From: Crotophaga sulcirostris
Taxonomy: Eukaryota > Chordata > Aves > Cuculiformes > Crotophagidae
Assembly (NCBI GenBank): GCA_013397455.1
Contig: VYZB01000218.1
Coordinates: forward strand, 787,278 to 851,277
Direction: 5' to 3'
DNA length: 64,000 nucleotides
The position numbers and the translations under genes are program-made. Shown in pieces: positions 49,401 through 61,145 of the stretch. Every line of letters begins with the position of its first letter. Position 1 is the first letter of the stretch. The notes under the pieces were generated by a model, which was not told the origin of the DNA, made no database searches, and saw nothing but the letters and a program-made list of their open reading frames with translations.

Positions 49401-52400
49401 GGCCACAAAAATAACTGTATTGAATTGACATGTTTCATGAGACGTGTGTGAAGAGACGATTGTCCATGGGAATAGTTTTCCAGTGCTTTTATCAAGTCTA
49501 TTAATCATTTTCCCCAGCTTCATTAATCAAAAGATTGTTTCCTGCTTTTTTCTCATGAAAAGGTGAGCCTCTCAAAGGTCTTTTTCTGTCTGCAATCAGA
49601 ATGATTAGGTATCACTTTGATCCTTGATCAGTCCACCAGTTCATACATCCTGTGTGAAGAAAATAAGATAAATTTGTGTGCACAGAGAATTGGTTCTATG
49701 TGAAGTTTAATGGAACCTGAAAACATCACTCAGCTGTGTCAAAACAAGGAAACAACAGCAACTGCCAGAAATACAAAGTCTGAACAAAAGACAAGAGTGA
49801 AAATGGGATTCAGGTTACTTGTCTTTCAGTCCTTGCATGCCACATCTGAACAGGTGAGGGGACTTACTTGCTCAACTGCCTGTAGTGATGGGAACAACCC
49901 TCCATGCCTTCAACTCCCACAGTTCTTGAAGTGAGTGCTGTGAGACATGAAAGGAAAGGATATTACCCATTGAAGAGGTAACACCTAGTCTCTTTGCAGA
50001 ATGGAAGATTCTTACCAAATCATGCGAAGGATTGCTTGAATAGCCTTTCCAAAGACTGGAGGATCACAGAACAGGCATGTTTCATTTGTGAATGGTTCTC
50101 AGATCACCTAGAAAAAACATATATCATGAGATATGAGATCTGTCACAGCTGCCAGGTACCTGAGTTGTGATTTGGCTAATCGTTTTTTATTCTTCACTTA
50201 TTTTAATAAACTTGGGAGTTACAGGCATCGAAGGAAATTGTGCCCTGTGACAGTCTGTTGCTATGATAGAAGTGGTGATGCCTGATATAAATTGCTTGGG
50301 TGAAAGACAACAGACAACTCCTGCAAGCTTTGACTATCTAATTGTCTAACTGGAACAATAGAGAGCCACAACACTGCAGGCTCTTGAAACTGTATTTAAA
50401 AGCAAAGACTATGCTAGGATGCTTGTGCTGCTTTAGGGCTTCTCAAGAACAATGTGCATAAAGCGCCACGTGATCATTATGAGCCACAATTGGGGAAATT
50501 AATTCAATACGATGTAAGGCATGTCCTGGCCTGATGCCCACCAGGTGAGAGAGACTGAAAAAGGTCAGACTTCTCTCTTTTTGCTGACACGCCCTGCAAT
50601 TCCTGTGCAGGGTTTCAAAGGCTGCTATATCTAAAGCTTGTTCAAGTCCTTGCTCAGAAGTCTGAAAGCCAAGTCACGTGTAGTTCTTCACAGAAGGGAT
50701 GAGGCATGGCTGCACTATCACACTGATAACTAAGGGTGGGCCTGGGCCCATGGGCGGCTCCAAGAGCAAAGCAAATGTAGCTGCCTACTAAGATGAGCAA
50801 AGAGGGTTTGCAGTGATGCTGTTGTAAATATGAGAATGAAATTCCTGAGAAATTAATAGCATAATACTTCCAGAGTTAGTGTGTGTCAGGCAAGGCAGCC
50901 CTGTGTGTCATATAAAGTCACACTGCTGTGAATAGAAAAGAGATAAGCCAAAGATCAGCCACGCTTATCAACTATTTCTACTGATTTTACACTGGTATCT
51001 GTGTACACGAGGTATAAGATTTTATGCACAGCTGTCTGGGAAGCCCACACTTTACTGGAGTTCTAACCATTGTTTCTAGCTTCTTTCTTCAGGAAGTATG
51101 ACCTTTAGTATTTAATGCTCTTTTATTGCCACCATGATTTTGCTTTGCTGTATATTAGGACCAAGTACTGTGATTACGCAACTACCTGCCGACTTTCTCT
51201 CTTATTCCTGAGTTTAGAACTCTTCCATTATGCCAACCTCAGCTCCCAGAGCTCATCTACCTTCTCTCTCTGAGACAGAGTGTTTTGTAGCAAGGAATGC
51301 CCCCAAAATTCCTTAGTAGTATAAACCCAGGACAACTCCATCAGACTGGGAAAATACTCAAAATATAAACACTCAGGTGACTGTAATTCTTTCAGTTCTT
51401 GGAGAAAAAAAGTAGAGATATTAATATTGCCATATGACCATATGAGGGTTTATATTTTGATACTTTTCCCAACCTGATGGAGTTGTCTTGGGTTTATTGT
51501 TGGTGCGAAGATGGCAGTATTAGTTGCCTGTGCAGCTTCCTAGCTTCTCCTTCCACTAAATGGGGTCTGAATCCCATTGCTGTTATCATACCTACTCCTC
51601 TATGGTGCTTAGATCTGCCCTCTCCTTTTGCAAAACAAAAAAGCAAAAATAAGATTATTTCGTGGTAACCTTTAGAATCTCAAACTCATCAAACTATGAG
51701 GATCTTTCTTGCATCAGGTTGCTTAATCAATAACTGCAGGTCATCTTGTGTCCAGCTCTGCTGACCTGATTCATGCAAATGGGTACATCAGCCATAGATA
51801 TAAAAATCAAGGACTGTATATTTGCTAGTATGTTGTGCTTTCACCTGGAATGATAATAATGAGCAATGATTCACCTCCTTTTCCTAAATCAAAATTCACA
51901 TTAGAGAAACCAGTAAAGTGGAAAACCTTAAAATGTAATTACAGATCCATCATAGTATGAACAGTACCTACCTGTTCAAAACCTGACAGATTTTAAAGAT
52001 TAATTTATAATGCTACAATGCTGCTGAATACAAAACACAGAAGCAAGTATTCCTCTACCTATCATGGCCGGTTAGGAATAAATGCTACATAGACACCCAT
52101 GTCAAATATTTATTGGACTAAGTGTAGTTGTTGCATTTGCTTTTGGGTAGAAGAAAACAGCATTAGAATAACCTGACTAAAGAGTGATAATTATGTCCTT
52201 TTATTGGTAACTGAAAAACCCTGGATGAAAGTCTTTTCTGCTCAAACACACAGAGACATATATACAAGTTCATAGGACACATACAAATGTATATCTAGTG
52301 CTGATGCTATATATAGGTATAGTGACATCAAATGCCATTGGAGAAAACATTAATATTTATCTTCTGTCTTGACAAGACTGAAATATTTTGTTTTGATGAC

Positions 52401-55400
52401 ATCAGAAGGTAGGTATCTGACCAGTGCAGTGTATTACAACAGTTACAGTTAGCAGAATACATATTAGGGATGTGATGACACCCTCACTGCCAGAGAAGAG
52501 ACAGGGCTAACATTTTGGGGACCTCAGCACTGCTCCTTGACATGAAAAGAGGGCTACAATTGCTGGATCATCCTCCCCTACAATTTCCCCAGGAACCTGC
52601 CTTAGTACATTGAACACTGTGGACCTTGATTTATATTGCTATTTGAGGTTATCAAATATTATTTTTTCAGTCTTACGAGAAAGTGTTTAAGAGCATATAT
52701 TCTGCTGGCTATACTAACATATCAGGGCATTCATCTATTTCAAGATGTATTTTGTAGTTGCAACAAGTTTTCTTCTGCAATGCACTTTCATCAGAAGTCA
52801 GATATCTTACAGCCGTGTGTTGATTTAGGTGACATTTCCTGGACAAAAAGTCCTTTTAACATAAAGTGATTACACATTGTGGCTAAACTTGCTGTAGGTG
52901 TCCCTCTTTTTGAGTTAAATTTTCTCAATTTTGATGTAAAATTCTGAAATTAAAAGTAAAATTAACATTCTGATCCTTAAGCTATTGTAGTGGATCCATC
53001 TTGTTCATAGTATAAAGTATATGATTCAACAATTTATTAATAAAAGTAGGTTTTGTCAAGGTTAGAAGGTGTATGCTGGTGTCAGTAGCAATAAGGAGAA
53101 AGGTTTAAGCATATGCCAGTCAAAACTAATTTTAAAAAGCCTGAAAGTTTATTTCTTTTCATATACATGCAAGTACTTCATTGCAGACTGACATTTTTAA
53201 TAAGGGTCATGGCTAAAAATCTCCTGAATAGCAATTCGAATTGTGCTGCCAACAGCAAATTTAAATTTTGTTTGCATATGGCACATTAACATTTGTTTTC
53301 ACTTTGTTCCATTCTTGAATCACACTGCAGACTCTCCGGCAAGCTGTCATGTTGTAGGAATTAAAATAAATGTAATGGGCAACAAACTTATGCCATGTCA
53401 TACTGAGGTATCTTTAGGGCAATTTCCAATAAAGCTTAAAATCATTTAAAAGGTTACTCTGAATGCCTTTCATTGTGCATTGGTTTATGACAGCTCACAG
53501 AGGCATGAGAAAGGGTTTTCATTGCCATTTCTTCTTCAAACAGCTGATTATAGACAGATCTTTTCCTATTTCATACTGAAATTCCTAAACTTATCCTCCC
53601 AGCTTTCACTACCTTCATTAAACAGCATCAACCTATTGTGTTAGCTGGTAGGGTCAGTTACCCTGTTACTCTGGAGAGATGGAAGGATGAATCATTTGGT
53701 CTGTTTGCTTGCTCTTGTGTGATCTTGGAGAAGAGACAAGGTGGTCCTTGCTGCTGCTTGCAGCCATCTAGGGCACAGCAGAGTCAGTGGGTGGGGCAGT
53801 GTGGAAACACTTCAACATTGGAAGTGAAGGCCATGTTCACCACTTCTTCCCCAGTCTAATACTCCAGAGAAGGTTGTATTAACTATAAACTGAATTAGGC
53901 AAAAAAAAGGTGCAAGCTACTAAATCTGTGTGGATCCACACTGTGGGGTTCTTAGACCAGGTTATTGGTCTTTCCTCCACAGATGCCATTCTGCAGGTGG
54001 CTTTGCCATAGCTTGTAAGCTGATTCCTAGCAGGTGATTGCTGCTTGTGGGCTCAGAAGTTGCTCTACCAATGACAGATTTGGAGTACCTTACCAAAAGA
54101 TAATATTCATTTCAATTCAGAGAGACTGGTTGGAAAATGGCCAAGAACCACTGCAACTTTTCCTAACCATCCAGAGATGTTCACAGCAATGTGTGACTCC
54201 AGGAAATGTATTTTGTCCAGTGTCTGACCCTTATGCACCACCTGATCCATAGTATTGGCACAAACTTCAGCATCAGAGGGAGAAAAGCTCATACTAGTTT
54301 GAAATGTAGACCAATGAGGTTAATAAGAGCCCTGTAAGATTCAATTGCTGTACTCTGACAGCAGCTGGACTTCATGATCTTGGGTTCCATTTGGCTACAT
54401 CCATGGTAGGGTGTGGTGTTCATTAAGTAAGGACATGGTGCAGGTAACAGACCCCTATACTGTCAAATTGTTAGCATGTGCCCTGGTACAGTTTTAGCGG
54501 TCAACAAGTGCTCTTCATGCAAGGCCAAAGGTGGCATAGGGAACAGCGTGCACCACGGACCACTCTTAATAGATGGTACAGATAATGCTGTTATGTTTTT
54601 TTGGGGTGGAAAGCTTAGGTGTAGGGATGCAAACTGTACTATGACTCAGCTGAAAGTGGGCTGGAGTAGACGTGCACTGCTTGTGCTGCTTAACAGACAA
54701 ATATCTAGTTCAGACCACTTATCTATAAGGCATGGAGACAGTGTGGCTTTATAGGAGTTTGCTGGTAGCAACTAAAATATATAGATAGCTATGTTCTCCT
54801 GTATAGAGTAGAAGTGAAATTGCAAACCACTGAAGAGAAAGGGGTAAAAATGACTTCCGTGACCAACGTTTTATTCTAAGCTTGTGTAATCTTAAAGGCT
54901 TTTCCCTGCACGAATAGTTTTAGTAGATCCCTAGCTCCGGTCTGCTGCTCAAGCCTGCTGACCTGTATTTCAGGCTTGACTGTCTCAAGCATCTGCTTTC
55001 TTCCTGTGAACAATTTTTCTTGTCCTGAGAATAGGAAAGGAAGTTTACTGTTAAATTGTGTAGAGAATGGGGAAAATTTGCAATAAAATGGAGAGAGGAA
55101 AGACATTTCTAGAAGTAATGGGATTGAATTTTGTTTCTCTGATTTCTAAAATTTCAGTGTGTTTTATATAATAATATAATGCACAATGCATCAGGCCCTC
55201 AGTGATGATCTGCTGGTTTGGGGTGTGATTATGTATGATCTTCTCTTGTTCTCTAGTATCGTTGTATAAAAATAGGTTTCATATTGTGACTGAAAAGTAG
55301 CATGGTTCTTCTTTAGTGTGCAGTTGGAAGGAGATCATCTTCCACCTTCCAATCTCCCCCATGAGCCATCATGTCTATGTGAGGATGTTGCCACAGGAAA

Positions 55401-56783
55401 AAGCCAGATCATTTCACGGAGGCTGTGCTGAGTTCATCAAGATAACAGGAGGTAGCACAGGACGGGGTTTCAGGGGAGACACCTTGAGATGATGGCGAAC
55501 AGAAAGCTCCTCAGGCCCCTGATGGATGCTACAGCAGTACAATAGAGACATCTGGAGTCAGGTGATGCTGCAGGACAAATTTCATCAGTCTTCAGATTTA
55601 GGAGATCATGAAAAATAGTGAAAATTTCTGTAAAGATGAATTTTTGCAGTGTTAATTCAATTGCTGGAAAAAGAACAATATGAAGACAGAATATCAGAAG
55701 TACTAAGGTCAAGAGAGATGACAGTTTGTGCTGAGCGATCCTTCTTTCTTCTCACTTAAAAATTCCTAAGAGTTAGCCTTACTTGTTGTGCCTTGCTGCT
55801 ACTTGCATTTGTGACCATCAAATAAATGCATTATTAGTAACTAAATTTTGACAGTTAGTTGTTAAAGCCACTTGCAAATATTTTTCCAAGTCATCTCTCC
55901 TCATTTTTTATTAGTTTTCATTTCATTTTGTATTGAGTAGGTAATACTTGTTATAGCATTTGTATAATTTGTATGTTTACATTTTGCTGTGAAAGATTGC
56001 ATGGATTGTATATGTTTTTTTTTTGAGGCACACACAATTTGAAGATATATCTGCTTTGGGTTGGTCTTTTTTTTATTATTTTCTGGGTTTGTTAAAGTTA
56101 ATTGTAACTAAATGTCATCTCTGCCGGATGGGATTGCTAACTTGAATATAAAATACCTGGACATGATGAGACACTCTGAAAGTCTGTTGCTTTTATTTCA
56201 ATGCTAGAGATGTTTTATATTAATAGAGGTCATGAGACCTCTAGGTATAGCAAAACAAGTAACTCTTTACTTACTCTTGTAGTGAAAAAAGAATAGCATG
56301 ATTCCTTTTGACCCTGAAAAACATTAGAACTGTGGTTTGAAAACAGGAATATCATTGAACATGTGTTATTTCAGCAGTTTCTCAATTAGCCAGAGCAAAA
56401 CCATAACTGCCAAATAATTAGTTACACCATCTGGGTTTTTTAGTTTAAGAAAATCTCACTACGTGGGATACTCAGTTCTTTGATGCTACTGTTGCTTTTC
56501 AATTCTCTAAGTTAATGTGTTAGCCATGTTTCTAATTTCAAAAATTGATCATTCTAGTTCAGTTAGGAGTAATACAGTAGGTCAGAAAATGCAGATATTG
56601 GATAAAACCATGTACCTTCAGGATGCTTTGTCAGATTGGTGCTACCACTACAGTCAGTACAACCCTGCGCAGTTCAGTGGAGCCATACAGCTGTGCGAAG
56701 CTGGGTGGACATACAGCTGTCTGGGATCGGGGCCTTCACATATCATCCTGTACCAGCCTGCCTACTGCTGGGGACTGACAGCA

Positions 56784-56795
56784 GATACAGGAGCA
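56784..56795 (+). other. Protease active-site remnant (DTGA)
   Basis: GAT ACA GGA GCA is read in the same frame as the zinc-knuckle remnant upstream. DTGA is the catalytic loop of retroelement aspartic proteases. The flanking LTA..LGN is compatible but eroded. Confidence 0.55.
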
Positions 56796-57401
56796 TTAGG
56801 TAATTGCAATAGGTGGGGTTTTGGAGTTTTATGAGAGTCTGCTACACAAACTGGACTTGGAAGCTGAGAGAAGTCAGTTGTTGGGCAGCATGCTTGGTCA
56901 GTAGGGATCTGATCATTGAACAAACGTCTATGCTCACCTTAAGAGCAGGCTCTGTTAACAATGCTAAGACCAAAAGCCACAGAATCACAGAACTGTTTAG
57001 GTGGGAAGTCTAAAAGCACAGATCCATACAAAAGCCCCCAAAAAACTTCCACAAGTGTCGGTGAAACGGCAGTGCAACGAGATAGAAAATGGAGTGCTAA
57101 TCTTTCCTGCTATACGTGTACTGTAGTGAAAACAGATGGTGGTGTACCAGTTTATGAGGACTATAAAGAAGTAATTGATCTTTCCCCAAACATGGATCAA
57201 CGCTTCCTTCACTCCACATGTCACAGGAGGACAGGGGCTCACCACGTTTGGTCTCCGTTTACCAGAAGGTGGTGCTGGTTGGTCACCCTGCATTGCTATT
57301 GGTTATTAAAAAGATTATTCCAGTGTCTCTTGTTGCCCTGGGAAGCAGGAGTGCAGCAATGTATTTTATGAAGTCACTGTAGAGCACCTGCTACACAGAA
57401 T

Positions 57402-57413
57402 TATTTGGATGGC
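57402..57413 (+). other. RT catalytic box remnant (YLDG)
   Basis: TAT TTG GAT GGC is followed by ILVTGETEQ. In active Ty3/Gypsy enzymes the box is YLDD. One substitution (Asp to Gly) removes an essential metal ligand. Confidence 0.6.
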
Positions 57414-59835
57414 ATCCTAGTGACTGGAGAAACAGAGCAGTACTTGCAACTTGGAAATTATATTAAGCCGAATGTCCATCTCCATCTTTAGAGGGAGAAA
57501 AAACCACAGGTGTTTGCAGGTGATTGCAAATAATTTCAGGGGAAGAGTTGATGGTGTTGGAATTCAGCTGCTTAAATTAGAAATACAAATGATAGATCAA
57601 GTACAAACTGGGAACTCTCCTGACATTGCTGTGATGCTAGGGACAAGTCATTTCATGCTTCCTTGCTCTTGCAAAATGCATGAGCAAATTGTTTCTGAAA
57701 GGTAAGATATTGGGGTGGTCATATGAATGTCAGAAGGCATTTATTTGCAGCTAATGTATGGAAAATAATTTTTCTTCATACTTCTAATATGAACCCAGAG
57801 ATAGGGCCTTGATAATAAAAATCAGAATTTGTTTTGGCAGTAGTTAAACAGTGCAAGGAGCCTTGGATCTTTTTTCTTAGTAGAAATCTTAAATTCAGTG
57901 CATGGTTGTTATGCAGACTGTGTTTACACTGAACATACTTCCCATGGGAAAGAAATATATTCCTTAGAGAGCAGTAGAAGGTGGAAGAACTTGATTCTGA
58001 CAGTAAGTGGAGAAAACCCTTGAGACAACAGAGCACATCATTGGTCAGTAAATGGGATTTTTTTTAATTTCTTGGAGTAATATCTCTCTATAGAGCTGAA
58101 ACTAATAATTATCAGCCTTAGAACTGAAATTATGGCACAAAGCAATATTTTTATTATTAATTAGCGAAGTCATGAGATAATTTGGACAATAATCAGTAGA
58201 TTCTTTAAGCAAAGAGACCTCAGCAGAATAAAGAAGAAAATACCACAGAAAAAATTATAAATCCATTTAAATTCAAAATGACATTTTTATTTGATCCATA
58301 GAGAAGTATGCCATCCATAATTGTCCCCTTTTGTGCATGTTTTTTTAATAAATTTCTGTTTGTGTGTGTGAAACTTTCATTATTAGAAAACTAAGGAAGC
58401 CCATGGTGTTTATAATCCTTTCTAGCTTGCTGTTAAGTTTTAATGAATGTGTATTTAATTTGATAAATTAACAAACTTATAATTAAATGCTTATTTACTC
58501 CAGACAAACAAACAAAACAACTCTCACATACCCCGGTCTTTCTTGACTCCACATATTGAAAATATCATTGGAATTTTGGAACCATATTTCTACAAATTTT
58601 ATTTTTCCTATTTCTGATTGGTATGAACTTTGCAAGAGCAGGCAACAAACATGCAAACTTCGAATGCTTATGAAAAACGCATAAAAATCTAATCAGATAT
58701 GAAAAATACTTTAAAAAATACAAGGGGATCAAGAAAAATCTGTTTTCCAAAATAATAAAATGTCAAAATACAAACCATTTCTACTAAGTAAGTAATAGGT
58801 AAGGAACACACAGGTCTTTGTCAGTTTTCATCCACCTTATCAAAAAGTTTTTCACTGGAACTGAAATTTTCCCTCCATAGAAAGGCAGTTCTTATGTGTA
58901 ATGCCTCCTTTCCTACAATTTGGGTAGCTGCTCAATAGCATAAGAATGGTTATGATTATAAAAATTTTAAAAAAACAATTACACAGGATTTTCTTCAGTT
59001 AAGTTAGCTAGTTTTATGTGTCCAGTCCATGCACAGCATTCCTGTTGTTATCCAAGCCTAATATAACAGCCTTGAATAATCTTAGCCCATTTCAGGAATT
59101 TGTTGTTCTTGCTTCCAGACAACATACAGAACGTCATTGTTGTCCATTTCTTTCTGAAATACACCTTGATTCATCTCTTTCAAAAAAGCTGAACAAACAC
59201 TGTTTCATCTTTCTGATTTGCAAGTACTGTATAGGCACAGTTTGCAGATATTATCACAGTCCCATTGAAAGTAATTGCAGGCAGTAATGCAGACAATTAT
59301 TTCTGACTGACCGAGCTGCTGATCTTTTCAGTTCAAGAAAACAATATAAAGATCTTCTACCCTCTTTTCCTATCTTGTCCTGTTTAATTGACAGGCTGGC
59401 ATTACTTACAATTTACTGCAGACTGCAGTATCCTGTCGGAAGACATTCTGAATTCAAAGCATGGTCTTATATTGCTTTGCTGCTAAGGTTAATTAACACT
59501 TCTTTTTGCTGATATCAGGACGAGAAACATGAAGGAAACAAGAAATTGGCATAAATGGAAATCTGCCAATTATACTCTGCAAACTTGAATTTAGATATTG
59601 TTTAGTGACAGTAATAAGAAAAACAATTTTATCATCTCTATTTTGTAGAAAATGTTTTTCCACATTTCAAGTCAGTATGTATTTGTAAAGCACAAATTCT
59701 ACCGTTTTTGTCTTTTAGTTCTCTTTTTCAGTAGGGCAGCTTAATTTGCGTACTTTTGAGGTACCTTTTATTCTTAAATATTTACTCCTTTCTTTCTGTC
59801 TTATCTGTTAACTCCTTCCCAAAATAGTTCCAGTG

Positions 59836-59888
59836 GATGCCAGTTTCATTTTTGATGCCAGTTTCATTTTGATGCCAGTTTCATTTTT
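59836..59888 (+). repeat. Three tandem copies of an 18/17/18-bp unit
   Basis: GATGCCAGTTTCATTTTT occupies 59836-59853, a copy one T shorter occupies 59854-59870, and a third full copy occupies 59871-59888. The copies differ only in T-run length, implying recent expansion. Confidence 0.97.
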
Positions 59889-60372
59889 CACAGTTCTACC
59901 TCTACAGAGGTCCTCCTCTTCCCCTAATGATTTCTCACTCTTTTTATAGCAATTATTTCCAAGTTTCAGTTCCTACAGTTCCATTAAGTTTAAGGACAGG
60001 AAAAAAAAAAATCATCGTTTACTGAGTCCAGAAGATACACTTTTATATCAAGAATCATTTAATAAGCTGGTTTCAGTCAATGTCATCTACAGCCTTCCAC
60101 CAGCAGATGGATGAATTCTTTCCTGCACCTCTTTTTTCGAAAAAGCATGAATACTTCTGAACCCACTCATGGAGATACGGGTGGGTAATGAATATAACAG
60201 TTGCAATAGTTGTAAGAGACCAAGTCAAGCAGGATAATTTAAAGTTTCACCTTGATTTGAATTGAGGAGGAGAAATCACAGACAGGAAACTGAAGTCACC
60301 CCTCCTTGCCCCTGTGTTTGTGCCTCACTGTATGGATGTTTGTCTATCATGATTTCCTCAGTATGAAATGGC

Positions 60373-60451
60373 TTTATTTAAATTAAAATTAAATTAATTT
60401 AAATTAAATCTAAACTAAATTTATTTAAATTTTTCTATATTAATTAATTTT
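60373..60451. repeat. AT-only low-complexity stretch (TTTAAATTAA-type)
   Basis: Irregular repeats of AAATTAAATTAATTTAAATT with almost no G or C, partly self-complementary. Confidence 0.9.
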
Positions 60452-61129
60452 TCTGATTCTCTCATTCAATGTTGATCCATCAGAAAAGACATTGCAAAAT
60501 CTTTTCTCTTCTCTTTACTTACAGCAGTTCTAACATGCAGGTTGATCCCTGTTTCTGAGTGAAAAGCCAAGACAATTTTATATAAGGGACATGCACAACA
60601 ACACTCATTTAGGTGTAGAATGTGGGAGCACTGGCCAAAGGTCTCCCTCATAGTAGTCACGTTGTGCATGATTCATTGTGAGCTTCTGGGCTTCTGGCCT
60701 TCTGGCAAATTCATGTGTAAGTTCAGTTGAAATGTGCATCCACTTCAGAAAGCTGGAAAGGAAAATACATTGCAAGAAAGTGGGAAAATGCCAGGAAATG
60801 GGCATATGGAAATCACCTTTCAGTGGGAGGAACTGGGACCCAAAATCCAGATGTTTATAGTAGCTATAGAAACTCAGAATGTTTTCTTCAGTATGAACTT
60901 TAGACTAATAGAAGAAAGCTACTGGAGAGTCTTTTCTGTTTAATTACTTCATCCTCCTCTTTCACAGACTTTTGTTGATGATATTCTAGAATATCCCAGG
61001 GTAGCCTTCCTTTGGAAATCCAGACTGTAGGAGAAAAATAATAATTTCGTTTAGGACTTAATGTTGTCTCTGCATAGGAAGCAGGGAATTATCTGCTTCT
61101 TCAATGCTTAATGTGAACCTGATCTACCC

Positions 61130-61145
61130 TTTTTTTTTTTTTTTT
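61130..61145 (+). repeat. T16 homopolymer
   Basis: Sixteen consecutive T residues after GATCTACCC. No retroelement body was recognised beside it. Confidence 0.95.

Larger units (their letters stand above)
42128..56639. other. Unique AT-rich sequence with simple repeats, no gene recognised
   Basis: Over 14 kb no transposable element was recognised with confidence. Contents seen: (GT)7 at 42261-42274, a C-rich strand at 44075-44094, a long A/purine tract at 46396-46456, and TAAT-motif-rich stretches near 46.2 and 49.5 kb. A slightly more G+C-rich patch at 53640-54760 holds unassigned frames of up to 92 codons. All open frames are short and unsupported. Confidence 0.5.
56640..57460 (+). pseudogene. 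Degenerate Ty3/Gypsy-type gag-pol relic
   Basis: Five landmarks occur in the right order on one strand. The first, at 56640-56722, resembles paired nucleocapsid zinc knuckles (CYHYSQYNPAQF, then QLCEAGWTYSC) with several Cys/His lost. Next comes an aspartic protease DTGA (56784-56795, preceded by LTA), then LVSRDL (56894-56911), like the end-of-protease LxGRDxL segment. An RT entry segment VKTDGGVPVYEDYKEV surrounds 57156-57167. Finally YLDGILVTGETEQ starts at 57402, where the second catalytic Asp of the YxDD box is Gly. Motifs alternate between two reading frames, and stops intervene, so it is dead. RNase H and integrase were not recognised, and no LTRs were found. The motif wording is more Gypsy-like than vertebrate-retroviral. 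Confidence 0.62.

Noticed and set aside
53640..54760. G+C-richer patch with frames as gag of the downstream Gypsy-type relic
   Set aside because: It lies about 2 kb or more upstream of the zinc-knuckle remnant with very AT-rich DNA between, and no capsid-like motif could be recognised.
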